Positions 47,970 through 59,479 of a stretch of DNA of 64,000 bases are shown one piece after another. The stretch is from Mytilus trossulus (lineage: Eukaryota; Mollusca; Bivalvia; Mytilida; Mytilidae), in contig NC_086386.1 of the NCBI RefSeq assembly GCF_036588685.1, forward strand, positions 43,013,878 through 43,077,877, read 5' to 3'. The notes beneath the pieces are model-generated. The model saw nothing but the letters and a program-made list of their open reading frames with translations, ran no database searches and was not told where the DNA came from. Both the position numbers and the translations under genes were made by a program. How positions within the stretch are numbered: position 1 is the stretch's first letter; each line of letters begins with the position of its first letter.

Positions 47970-48330
47970 TTTTCCCGTTTAAAAGGTTTTACACTTGGAG
48001 CCCTTTATAACTTGCTGTTCGGTGTGAGCCAAGACTCCATGTTGAATAGATATAGGAAGATGTGGTGTGAGTGTCAATGAGACAACTCTCCATCCAAATA
48101 ACAATTTAAAAATTAAACCATTATAGGTTAAAGTACGGCCTTCAACACGGAGCCTTGGCTCACACCGAACAACAAGCTATAAAGGGCCCCAAAATTACTA
48201 GTGTAAAACCATTCAAACGGGAAAACCAACGGTCTAATCTATATAAACAAAACGAGAAACGAGAAACACGTATATATTACATAAACAAACGACAACTACT
48301 GTACATCAAATTCCTGACTTAGGACAGGTG
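47970..48330. repeat. Foldback repeat of family C type
   Basis: Arms at about 47970-48045 and 48141-48227 are inverted copies sharing TTCGGTGTGAGCCAAG, AGCCCTTTATAAC-like and TTTTCCCGTTT. The spacer holds the AGATATAGGAAGATGTGGTG module and a CAATGAGACAACTCTCCATC block. After the right arm the repeat continues to CCTGACTTAGGACAGGTGC. A transcript across it would fold into a stem of about 80 bp. Confidence 0.8.
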
Positions 48331-48915
48331 CAAACATGAAGACCGTATTTTGACGTATAATGGTCTACTTTTATAAATTGTAACTCGGATGGAGAGTTGT
48401 CACATACGACATCTATATATGGCTCAAAAACGAAACGAGACGGGATAAAAAGGGATAAAAAAATCTACGCTACTTTTTTAATATATTTATAATGGGCTTA
48501 ATATGAGTCAAAATACTAGTAGAGTAAAATAGTGGGTCGCATATGGGTATAAGCGTCACGCCGGATTGCCGATTTTTTCGCAAGCGTGACAGGTGAAAGT
48601 CAAATGATTGTGTAGTGAAAAACGGGAAATGAAGTCTTGTCTTTCAATAACAAATGTATCCGATGCATGCATTTTTTTTTATATTTTTGGTCCCTTTTTC
48701 AATTTTGTGGGGTCCAAATTTATAGACAAAAGTCCTTTAATATAGATATTTGGAATTCGTTGACCGATGCTGAATCTAACCGTGTTTCTAGTTTGGGAAT
48801 TTTTTGCCTAGTTGCTGAAATAGCCCACATAGAGTTCCAAAGGGTCTAAAATCAACAAAATAAATTGTAGCATGCATTTCGTGTACAATAACCCAAATGT
48901 GCATGGTTTTACCTC
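48331..48915. other. Non-coding stretch, nothing recognised
   Basis: Slightly more CpG-containing sequence at 48530-48610. No gene was identified. Confidence 0.45.
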
Positions 48916-48919
48916 TGCG

Positions 48920-49020
48920 GTAGTATCAATTCGCGGATCTAGAATTTTTAGGGGCCCACTGACTGCCTAAGAGGGCCCGCTGCTGTCACGCTCCAGTGAT
49001 TCCCTATATAAGTTAAAATC
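48920..49020 (+). repeat. Dispersed repeat family F
   Basis: GGGCCCACTGACTGCCTAAG and GTGATTCCCTATATAAG match the minus-strand copy at 25735-25845. Confidence 0.65.
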
Positions 49021-50706
49021 AAGGAGAAACGTTATCTGAAGACGACAATATGACATTTTGAGAATCGCTTTTGTTACAAGTTTGAAAAGCTATATATTTG
49101 ATGAGAAATGAATGAGGAGTTTGTATTTCAATTTGAAAATACATGTATCATAAATCCTAAAGTCATCAACTAAGTTTTTTTTCATTTGTTGCAAGTGCAT
49201 TTATCGCATAATTCTATAATAAAAATTCCTCGCATCTTTGAAAATTCCACATTAAAAATGACTGCACTAACAGTGATAATTCATCGCATCTATAGTTAAA
49301 ATGGATCGCTTTCAATAATCGATATGCTATATTATGATGCTTTTATAACACTTATTTGAACTTTAATGCTATGTTTGTATATTATAAAGACATATCACAA
49401 TGAAAATATGTTAAAACTTAACTTAAAATCCCTTTACTTGATATTTTCAAAACGTAAACAAATACAGTTTTCCCATGATCCTTTATTCTACAATAGACAT
49501 ACCGCATATAACAGTAAAAATGAACTAGCTGGATTCGCACTTTATATACACTGAATCCTGTTAAAATTTAAAATTCATTGCCAAAAACTGTTTTTTAAAC
49601 TATGTTTGCTCAAAACATACTTTTGAATAATTATAGAACTTATGTATCAAGTAAAAATGTCATTTTTTCAGAGTCTACCTTTTTTTTTACAATATTTTAT
49701 AATATGAATGTTGAATTGGAGGTCTAGGGACATGCCATTTTGTCCATTTTGATTATTATGAACCATTCAGGAATCAATATCTTATTAATCCCTCTAAAAA
49801 AGTATGTTCCTTTGCTTAAAAATATCAAATATAATTAAATGTGACTGACTGCACAAAAAAAATACTTGTAAAAATCAAACACATTTTTTTTTAAAGTAGC
49901 TGGACAAAGAGGTCCCATTTTTATTGAAAAACACTCATATGTCCTTATTATTCTGTGGTTGATATTATAAATTATAAATTTATAAATGTACCATGAGCTG
50001 AAAGCCTCAGTGTTATGTACAATCATGACAATTGGATTTGTGTTAGAACAATCATTAAACTTGATTTGATTGATTTTTAAATATGTTACAATTACAATGA
50101 TACAACACCATCCTGCTGGGTTTTTCCCTGTCCTTTCTGTGTAGTTTAAGCTTCATGGTCGATATCAATTATCTGTTCTTAATGCAATGTACCCAATAAC
50201 TCTAGTTACGGTGGTGCTCCTACAGAATGAGACTAATACAGAGCATACATACATACATACATACTTCGTTTCTTTCCTCACCGTTAAAATTTCCCTTCTT
50301 ATGATACACGTGAAAGGAAATTAAAAACAAGAATATTTGTCTGTTCAGACTCTGTACGCAGACAGAATTGTATGAAGACCTAGTTGTTAATGTTTATAGC
50401 TCGTGTTTTTCAACCAATGTAAGTCAAACTCTTAAATATGAAAAGGTTAACCTGCACTACATGACTGTCAATATTTTTTTTAAATTTATATGAGTCATAT
50501 GGCTTTTTTTATATGACTATTATCTATGACTTCAGTTTGAGTTAACATTTCTTATCATATAATCACTAAACTAGTACCAAAAGTTTATGTGCTTTTTATT
50601 TTAGATAAGTTTGTATTGTGTTTCAATCCGCTTCACAGTCTAACTGGGGTAGCCTGTATTACAATGTAGGCTCTAGTTATGGTAGTGCAGGTTCAAACTG
50701 CAATCA
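49021..50706. other. Non-coding stretch, nothing recognised
   Basis: AT-rich sequence with a (CATA)n microsatellite of about five units at 50246-50264. No gene is supported. Confidence 0.45.
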
Positions 50707-51972
50707 GGTCATACAGAGCTCCAGATAAGCTGCGTATTTGCATTCACGCAATACAAATAATACAAAACCCAATGCAATTGCCCATTGCAGGGTTCAATAA
50801 CCCAATTAATTAAATGGAAAACCCAATTACAAATGTATATACCAAAACCATGAGTTCTTAACCCTTTTATTGGCTATCGTTTGCATTATTTACCCTTATC
50901 TGTTTACAGTCGTAGCGTTAACTATTTTTATAATATTTATAATTGGAAATTTCCTGTCGTTCTAAAAATAGATCCCTGCATCAAGTAGCTGAAATGGGTC
51001 CCTGTTTGAGTTTTCCGTTGCTCAATAGATACACATGTTTTTGTAAACATTTCCATCTTCTCTAGTTTATTCAATTGACGTGTGTTATGTAGTCATATTT
51101 TTTTTCGCATTGCTCAGGATTTATCAGAACACACATTGAATTAAAATGAAAGTGAATGTACGGTAAAAATATTGAATAGGAACATGTTTTCGGCTTCTTT
51201 TGAAAAGCTGAGGTAAAGTTATGATGATAACAAGACTCAGCCAGTATTTTGAGGAATTGTCCATCGAACGCACGGGCGTGTGTACGTAACATAAACAGAA
51301 CATTCCTAATAAACACGGGGTTTCATCAAAAAACAAAATCAGTTGGAAAAAGTGAAAGGCCAAATCAATTAATATGAAATGATATTAAAGCATCAGAAAC
51401 CAAAAATTCTAATAAAAAACGACTAAACCCAGATTTATGTAAATTGGATAAAACAAAATCATTCAAGTATAATTAGAGTTTATATACAATTTTTATTCAT
51501 TTTACGGTTAATTAATGAATACACACACAGGCACTGGTCTCAGAATTTATTATATAAAGGTATAAGACGAGTGCCTGTGAATACACATATCCGTTTTTGT
51601 GAGAAAATACAAAACTGGCAAAAGGTTTGAAACGGGACACAAATTAAACCTACAATTGCTCCTCAGTGAATAAACCAAATAAAACAGCTAGCAAATAACC
51701 CTAACCCTAACCATAAACAAAATAAAACAACTAAACAAAGAAACAAACATATTTAAGATGGAAAATAAATTGGGGTTGGTACATGTATTGCCTAAATATT
51801 CAATATTGTGTAGATGAAAAAACCCAATACATCAAGGAGCTTGGTGGTGAAAAACCCAATTTAATATTAATCTAAGGGGTGAATTGGAATTGATAATGCA
51901 ATTAAAAAACTTTATCACCCAATTATATAAGAGAATGGTGGGTAAAAACCCCAATTTGTGAATTCTTATCTG

Positions 51973-53184
51973 GAGCTCCATACCTGCCAACTTTCACGAT
52001 TTAGGCGTGTACTACACGATTTTGACCCTTTGTTACGATTGCACGATCGTGTTCCTGAAAAAACCTCTAAAACACGATTTGGTGAAAATCTACACGAAAA
52101 ATATTGTTGTTCCCGATTTTGAACTGTGTCCAATGGAGGAAAATCGTGTTCAGCCAATCAAATTGTTTGTTTCTCATGATCAAATTAATCAGCCAATCAA
52201 AAACGTTTTCTCTTAAGATGATTTTAACATGCTAGATATTGAACTTGTGTTGTTTTCCTCTGTTGCAAAATCGTGAACATGCCAAATGATTTTTCAACTG
52301 CAAGGAGGTTCTTACACAGAATAAGAATAAAAGCATGGCTGATTGACAAACTTCAATGATGCTGTACTACAGTGAAGATAATAAATAGTAGTTTATTCAC
52401 TAATTGCTGTAATACAATTTTATTTATGTATTCAATTACATTACCAAATCATTTAAAGTATAATGTACTATTTATTATTTTTCACATGGACTACCCCCCC
52501 CCCCCCCCCCCCCAACATCAACATGAGATATCCCTTAAATGTTGGGCTACCCTTAGCCAAGGAGGGGTCATTCTATACTGTTGTAAAAAATACAATAGAC
52601 AACTGTAGATTTATTAACTTAAAAATGGGAAATTCTGACATTATATTTGGAACAGCTTTTCTAAATGAAGGGTCCCATTATTTTAAATATAAAGAAGATA
52701 TAGGGCCAAGAACATATCAAAATTCTTGGACATGTGTTGACCATATAATACCAGATAGATCATAAGATGTATAGTTCTTTGGGAAAAGTTTCTTCAAATA
52801 ATGTGAATGTGTGCTCATTTGTACTTTAAAAGTGGTTTTTAATGTCCTAATATTGAGAGGGTATCCCTAGGTGTTGTTCCCAACCTGATAAAGGTCCTTC
52901 TTTGTGTATAATTTTAAATTGGAAAAGTCAACAACTATTTAGTATCCTTAATAATTCCTGGTCTTACAGCTACATGTTCATATTTTCTGCTGATAAAATA
53001 ACTAGAATAATGCAAATAACTTAAGAAAAAGACATGTAAGCTCATCTTACAAATATGACACTTTTTCTGGACCACCAAACCACACGCGAAAAATAGTCGT
53101 CGCTAAGAATTGTAACCTTTGAAATTGTTGTCGCGCGCTAAAACCCCCATGTGCATTTTCAAAAGTTGGCAGGTATGGAGCTCT
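51973..53184. mobile_element. Inner unit 2 of the composite, with 22-bp perfect TIRs
   Basis: The inverted repeat begins GAGCTCCATACCTGCC and continues CAACTTT without mismatch at both ends. The interior has repeated ACACGATTTTG/CACGATTTGG-type blocks on the left, a C20 tract in the middle and no convincing gene. A 100-codon frame across the C tract is spurious. Confidence 0.75.
52494..52513. repeat. C20 homopolymer tract
   Basis: Twenty consecutive C in an otherwise AT-rich setting, inside unit 2. The complementary G20 strand could form a quadruplex. The length is prone to sequencing error. Confidence 0.9.
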
Positions 53185-53192
53185 GGTCATAT

Positions 53193-54160
53193 AATTTTAA
53201 ATTGGTAGTTATTGATTCTATGCCAAGCATGTGGCATTAAACATGTGGCTGTTAAAGAAAACAGCAACGAGCAGACTTAGTCGGCTCAGATACAAAATAA
53301 AAAAAATGTCTGGTTGGCAAATGTTTAGGACTGCAGACTGTTATACACCTTATTGCTAGTTGACGGCCATTACTGTATATCACACAAGTTCCTGTAAAAT
53401 TTTGATGTCATAAGACAAAATATCTGTTGCCACAATGGAAAAGTGATTGTGTATCATATGAAATCAAAAGTTCAAGCGGGCAGGTAAGGATTAGCAATTA
53501 GATGTATTGTAATCTAGCAGTTGAGAATCCAGCTCCTCATGTCAGCATACTACATTATACATAGCATGATTAATATTCATATACATTGTAATGTGAACAT
53601 TAACTTGTTCTCATCCTAAATATATGCATTTTGTTTGCTGCTGGACATTAAACACCAATTCATCATCATTAATATTTGAAATTTTCAGTACTTTTTAGGA
53701 TATTTGAAGAAAAGGGTACAAAAATGTAGGCAAATACCTTTTTGCGCCTAGTAAAATAACTGTCTGATTTTCCAGACCTAAACTAATTGTGTTTCAGATA
53801 TAAACATGATAAACATGATAATAGAATCCTTACAACATGTACAATTACAGTAAATATCTTTGATCTATACTGTTGGCAACTCTATTATTCAAATCCATGT
53901 CTCATTTTCTCTATTTTTCTTTAACATGTTTAATAGCTTTTCTCTATTTATCTCTTGGAAGTGCTTTTCATTTGTGGCACCCTCCCAAAAATCTCCTGTT
54001 AAAAGATTATGTTGTTAATTTTTGTGGAAATAAATTTATGAAATATTTACATAGAGCTAAATAAAATATAGATGTATTGTATGCACTGCAGGACATTATA
54101 TTTCTAGTTATATCATGTATATTGAAGGTTCTTATTTTCTTGAATAAATGTTATTTTACA
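53193..54160. other. Upstream region of AIMP1
   Basis: The first coding exon is preceded by a splice acceptor (TTTTACAG at 54154-54161), so at least one untranslated exon and the promoter lie upstream, here or further away. They cannot be located by eye. A fragment near 53640-53680 resembles the GGACATTAAACACCAAT type 3 prime tail of interspersed repeats. Confidence 0.4.
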
Positions 54161-54165
54161 GAAGA

Positions 54166-57100
54166 ATGGCTTCAGCATCTGTATTACAGAGATTAAATCA
54201 AAGAACTAAAGAGGCTGAAAATATCATCTCAGAACTAAAAGGACAGATAGAAAATTTAAGACAATCTGCAGGTACAAAAATGGATAGTAATCAGATAAGT
54301 AAAAGCAATAATTGATAAAATAAACTATGAACATGATGAAACAACAATCAACTCAATTATTTTATGTATAATCATGTTTATTGACGTGTATAAAAATATT
54401 ATCATATATAGGAATAAGAAATTGTGGTATGACTGTTAAGGAATAACTGTAATATTGTTTCTGTCTATTTAGAAATAACATCAAAAATGTAGTGCACACT
54501 AAATAACCAGCGTAGCGGGTTATTTAAAGTGTGCACCAAATTTGTTATGCTATTTTGAATAGACAGATAAAAAATTACAGTTATTTCTTATAATTTTATT
54601 CTGAATTCCATTTTAAACCAGAGTAAACCATGAAAAAAACGTTGATGACGTCACCGTCATATGACTAAATTATGTCTATGAGCTGATAAACAAAACAACT
54701 TCCGTCAGAAGATGTGTTACATCCAAAATTAAATTATTAAAGTACAAATGAAAAGGTCAGATAGACAAGAACAAAATTTAACAAAACATTCTTTATATAC
54801 ATATGCTCATGATTTTTTTTTTAATAAAATCTGTTTTACATTTGAGTTAAGAAAGTCCACACTGCTAAATTAGAAATATCTTAACATTAAATGAACTTCT
54901 ATTTAAAGCCATCAGTATCAGTAAACCTGAAGAGGACAGACTGAAAATTGAGAATGAAGAACTGAAGAAAGACATAGAAACTTTAAAGGTTCAACTCATC
55001 CTTGCTGAAGCTAGCAATGGAGGTATGTAAAAAGCCAAACAATGAACATACCTATCACATCTGTTTGAAGTGTAATCATCAACAATGTGTACAGACCAAT
55101 CAGAATTGTTTTAGGATTTCTCGAGCTCCCCATTGTTTAAAAGACAGTTCAAAATGAAAATCATAGATATCAAGGAAAAGAATTGCATATGTATACATGA
55201 TTTAAAAGAAGGATTCTCTTTACCAGGAAGTTCCTGTGAAGAAAAGTATAACACATGTATAGATAATTTTTGATTTTTTTGCAAAACCACCTTTTAACAC
55301 AGAATTATTTGAATTTGGAATAATTATGAATTCTGGAAGATTGAAAAGAAAAGTATGACAAAATAAATAGGGTTAGCCATGCATGTATTGCTAAGGTTTC
55401 ACTTTGTTTCTATTTTCCCTGATATTTCAGTATGTACTAAATAACCCTCTTAGCCATTCCTGCATGGCTAACCCTATTTAATTGCGGTATTTAATATCAT
55501 AAAATTGAGAATGGAAATGGGGAATGTGTCAAAGAGACAACAACCTGACCATAGAAAAAACAATAGCAGAAGGTCACCAACAGGTCTTCCATGGAGAAAT
55601 TCGAGCACCTGGAGGCGTCCTTCAGCTGGCCCCTAAACAAATATATACTAGTTCAGTGATAATGAACGCCATACTAATTTCCATATTGTAAACAAGAAAC
55701 TAAAATTAAAACAATACAAGACTAACAAAGGCCAGAGGCTCCTGACTTGGGACAGGCGCAAAAATGTGGCGGGGTTAAACATGTTTATGAGATCTCAACC
55801 CTCCCCTATACCTCTAGCCAATGTAGAAAAGTAAATGCATAACAATACACACATTAAAATTCAGTTCAAGAGAAGTCCAAGTCTGATGTCAGAAGATGTA
55901 ACCAAAGAAAAAAAACAAAATGACAATAATACATAAATAACAACAGATTTACTAGCAGTTAACTGACATGCCAGCTCCAGACTTCACTTAAACTGATTGA
56001 AAGATTATGATTTTATCATATGAATATCAGGCACAATTCTTCTTGTTAGGGGTTTAGTATCATACCATCATAACATATATGAGAAGAACATAACCAATGT
56101 GGTTTTGAATAAATGTGTTTAGTTCCAATGCAAAGACCCTATAAGTGAATCAATATTAACGCCAACATATGCAATTTTTAATGACCTGACAATAGAATCG
56201 TAACTATATCCCTTCTGTATAAGTCTATTTAATGGTTTTGTTAGTTTCTGAGGTGAATTCATATATTATCAATTTAACAGAATTCTAAATTATTCCTGAT
56301 TCAACTAGTTTGTTTTATACATAATCAAATATCCATTAAAATATACAATTTTTTCCGCAATCCACCAAATTGGTACTCACAGCAATAAATGGCACACAGT
56401 ACCTTACATATCCCAAGGAAAGAAATTTGACACACATATTTTAAAATTATATTAACAAAATAACAATTCAAGAGTAGACCTCTATTGGTTAAATTGAACA
56501 AATATGGAACATTCTCCTGCAAAACTTATTAGCTTCATACTCACCATAGGCTTTTTAAGAGGGTATTAGTTTCTGAAAAAGACATGTTGACAAATTCTGT
56601 TCAAATGATAAATACTGTCTCAAATATTCTTTGATAATTCTTGATATAAATATTGTATTAAAATTTCAATCTTTTTTGCCTTGATTTTCAGTTAGACAAA
56701 TACCACTACCAACAAAGAAAGGCAGAGAAATGTCAGGGTCAGCTAATGATAGTGCAAAGGTCCCAGAAGAGCCAAAGGTCAAAGTTGAACCAAAAGAGAA
56801 GCCATCTAAAGGGGAGAAGAAGAAAGATCAGACTAACACTTCTGAAGCTGGTAATATAACATTTAAATTCTGGTATACATTGCATTTAAAATGCCATGAA
56901 GGTGGTCCCTGATACTACAGGGAGATAACTTTGTAAAATCAGCTAAACGTTTTAATTACGTTGTGTTGTAAAAGGAATATTAAGCTTCTCAATGATCAAA
57001 ATTAGTGTTTGTCAAACTGCTATATAACCAGTGTAATTTTTCTGATAAAATGGTTGGTTCAAATGTTTTGAAATTTTTATATTTTCATCAAAGGGTCAAA

Positions 57101-59164
57101 GGAAATATTTTTATGAAAATTAAACGAGCCAAATTAGTTTCAGTGAAAGTGTTGGGTACCACCTTAAATAATTGATTATCCAATGAAATTTCAATCTAAT
57201 TAAATTGTATTATTTATGACTCACTCTCAAGATCAGACTGAATTTAAGTGATATACATTTTGAATTAAAAAATATTCAAAGTTCATTAGAATCAAACATC
57301 AAGTTGAATTAAAATAAGATATATTCAGAAAAATATATGTGAAATTAAATTTTGTTAAATGTTGTTAAAAAATTCCATGGGAGATAATCTTATATCAATG
57401 TTCTTATCTCCCTTAATACAAAACTTCATGAGAATATATTTAAGCTTATCAAAAGTAAATTTGGCAATGCAAGATGTAACTAGCTTGCAGAATAATGAAA
57501 ATATTTGAGAAAAGGATTTTTAAATAGAAGAATTCAATCAACCACCAAAAATTGGCTATTCATAAAACAAGTTTCATACTGAAAACTGTTTTGCTCAAAA
57601 TTTTACTTTAATTGTTTCATATGCAAATCACTCTCTTCCTAAGATAAATTAGTATATTAATCATGAAATAACTACAAGTCCTATTGAAATGCATGGCATA
57701 GACATTTAAATTTGTGAAATCAAATCGTAATAACACAGTTTTATATTTCAGAACCAAAAGCAAAGAAGGGAAAACCAGAAAAGAAAGCAGCAGCTCCAAC
57801 CAATGAAAATGTAGATGTCTCCAGACTGGACTTCAGAGTAGGAAAGATTGTGAAAGTAGAAAAACATCCTGATGCTGACACTCTATATTTAGAACAAGTA
57901 GATGTTGGAGAGGGGAAAACCAGGACAGTTGTTTCAGGTCTCGTGAAACATATAACATTGGAAGAGGTATGAATGGTCTACTATATAGCTACTGTAAATT
58001 CGGCAATTATTGTAATTTTTTGGTAACTTTGAAAATATGACATGAATTTCATTGCATTGATATAATCTCACATTTGAGTTTGTAACACATATTTTAGAAC
58101 AAAAATTGAATAAATGGTATTCAAGGATTAGTAACTATAAATTGATTTCTAATTTACATTATTATACAACAAGTTATTACTACAATTTTATTTCTTAGAC
58201 GTTTTTAAAAGAAGTCTATGAATATCTGCAGATGCAGGTTTAGTTACCGCCTGACTCTGTCTGTCTGTCATATGTATAACTATAAACAGAACTCATGTTG
58301 ATGATCAGAATATTTTAATAACTTAAACCGTTTAAACAATGAATATATTCAAAACACAATGTTATCTCATGTACTTCACAGATGCAAGACAAAGTAGCTG
58401 TATTTATGTGTAATCTCAAACCAGCCAAGATGAGAGGAGTACTATCAGAGGCTATGATCATGTGTGCTAGTACACCAGAAAAAGTGGAGATATTAAATGT
58501 ACCTAAAGGTGCTGCTATTGGAGATAAAGTGTTTGCTGAAGGTTATACCGGTAAGTTATAAATTGACAGATTGATAAAGTTTTATACTGTGGACTCCCTA
58601 TTTACGTGGATATTAATTTTGATGGATTAACATAAAATTATATTTTTTGTATAAATAAAGGATTCCAAATTTCATACTTCCAGACAAATTTGTGATGTTT
58701 GTAAAAGAGATTTTAAGTTCTCAGGATTTTAGACATTGAAAAAGACATGAATTTCCATCTGCAGTGTATGTGCAAAACTACCACCATATGAAAGGTGCAC
58801 TATGGACATATTTTGTTAAAATTAATGGCCGAGACACAAAAATTATTAGCTTGGGCCACTGAGTCCTAGCTAATATTTTTCTGTGTTAAGTTTTACAGAA
58901 AGTCAAAGTTTGGAATTACCCTTTACAAACATTCATATTTTAAAAGAAACTGTTGTGGGTTTTTCTTTCTCAACAAGATTGATTTTTCTATTTATAGGTG
59001 AACCAGATGCTATGTTAAATCCTAAAAAGAAGGTATGGGAAGCAGTGAAGCCTGATCTTCGTGTTAGCAAAAACAAAGTAGCCACCTATAAAGGAGCTGC
59101 ATTGAAAATTGAAGGAAAAGGGGAGATAACTTCTCCATCATTAGCTGATGTTGCAATTCAGTAA
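54166..59164 (+). CDS. AIMP1: Aminoacyl-tRNA synthetase complex-interacting multifunctional protein 1 (p43, EMAP-II precursor)
   Basis: Six coding exons: 54166-54271, 54909-55022, 56692-56850, 57752-57966, 58382-58550, 58998-59164. All have GT/AG borders and consistent phases (1, 1, 1, 0, 1), giving 309 residues (human about 312). Residues 1-73 are a leucine-zipper/coiled-coil N-terminus, which in animals anchors ArgRS in the multi-tRNA-synthetase complex. Residues about 74-146 form a Lys/Glu-rich linker. Residues about 147-309 are the EMAP-II type tRNA-binding OB-fold plus C-terminal extension, with the motifs [54 protein letters not shown] and KVATYKG. The product is a cytosolic scaffold that brings tRNA to synthetases; in vertebrates its C-terminal part is also a secreted cytokine, not established here. 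The ATG at 54166 starts [10 protein letters not shown], in line with the family. Introns carry a hairpin MITE and a family E repeat. Confidence 0.96.
54437..54740. mobile_element. Hairpin MITE with GCGTAGCG centre, copy 2, in AIMP1 intron
   Basis: Arms sharing TTTCTGTCTATTT, AGAAATAACAT and GTGCACACT surround ATAACCAGCGTAGCGGGTTA. The downstream tail matches 16680-16820. It lies inside the intron between AIMP1 coding exons 1 and 2, clear of the splice sites. Confidence 0.85.
55498..55835 (+). repeat. Dispersed repeat family E in AIMP1 intron
   Basis: Near-identical in order to 25003-25330: AAATGGGGAATGTGTCAAAG, GGAGGCGTCCTTCAGCTGGC, AGGCTCCTGACTTGGGAC and CCTCTAGCCAATG. It is placed between coding exons 2 and 3. 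Confidence 0.85.
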
Positions 59165-59312
59165 TTTTACAGACTGAACATTGAAACATTTGAAGACTTG
59201 ATATTTTGGCATGTTATGCATATCAATTGAATTTCTTATTTAATGAAATTATAAGTTGCAAACTTTAATGGCAGTAATTTTGTAATCAAGTCTGAAAATC
59301 TTTAAAAAAGGG

Positions 59313-59318
59313 AATAAA
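59313..59318 (+). terminator. Candidate polyadenylation signal of AIMP1
   Basis: AATAAA about 150 bp after the AIMP1 stop codon, followed by a T-rich stretch. Confidence 0.6.
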
Positions 59319-59479
59319 TATATTTATTTGTACTTTATTTTTTATTCTCCTTACACAGCTTACAGTTCATAGACTCTGCCATAAAGTTTAACCAATGTAC
59401 AGTTTAACTTATAATCCTTCAATTTCTTATTTTCTGACATAGACTTGACCATATGGTTTTGCCAATGTCCAGTCCATAT

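Larger units (their letters stand above)
50714..53185. mobile_element. Composite hAT-like non-autonomous element
   Basis: The outer ends are CAGAGCTCC and its complement GGAGCTCTG, the CAG...CTG terminus usual in hAT elements. The direct repeat GGTCATA abuts both sides (50707-50713 and 53185-53191, with one base shared with the terminus). Counted as an 8-bp target duplication it matches at 7 of 8. Two units are fused inside. Unit 1 (about 50715-51979) has the inverted pair AGCTCCAGATAAG at its ends. Unit 2 (51973-53184) has a 22-bp inverted pair beginning GAGCTCCATACCTGCC. They share the palindrome GGAGCTCC at the junction near 51972-51979. No transposase frame is present. Confidence 0.72.

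Noticed and set aside
51694..51714. Telomere-like CCCTAACCCTAACC motif
   Set aside because: Only about two and a half units are present, too short to be an interstitial telomere; it lies inside a repeat element.
52463..52765. 100-codon frame with a proline run
   Set aside because: The proline run is the C20 tract; the frame lies inside a non-autonomous element and has no domain.
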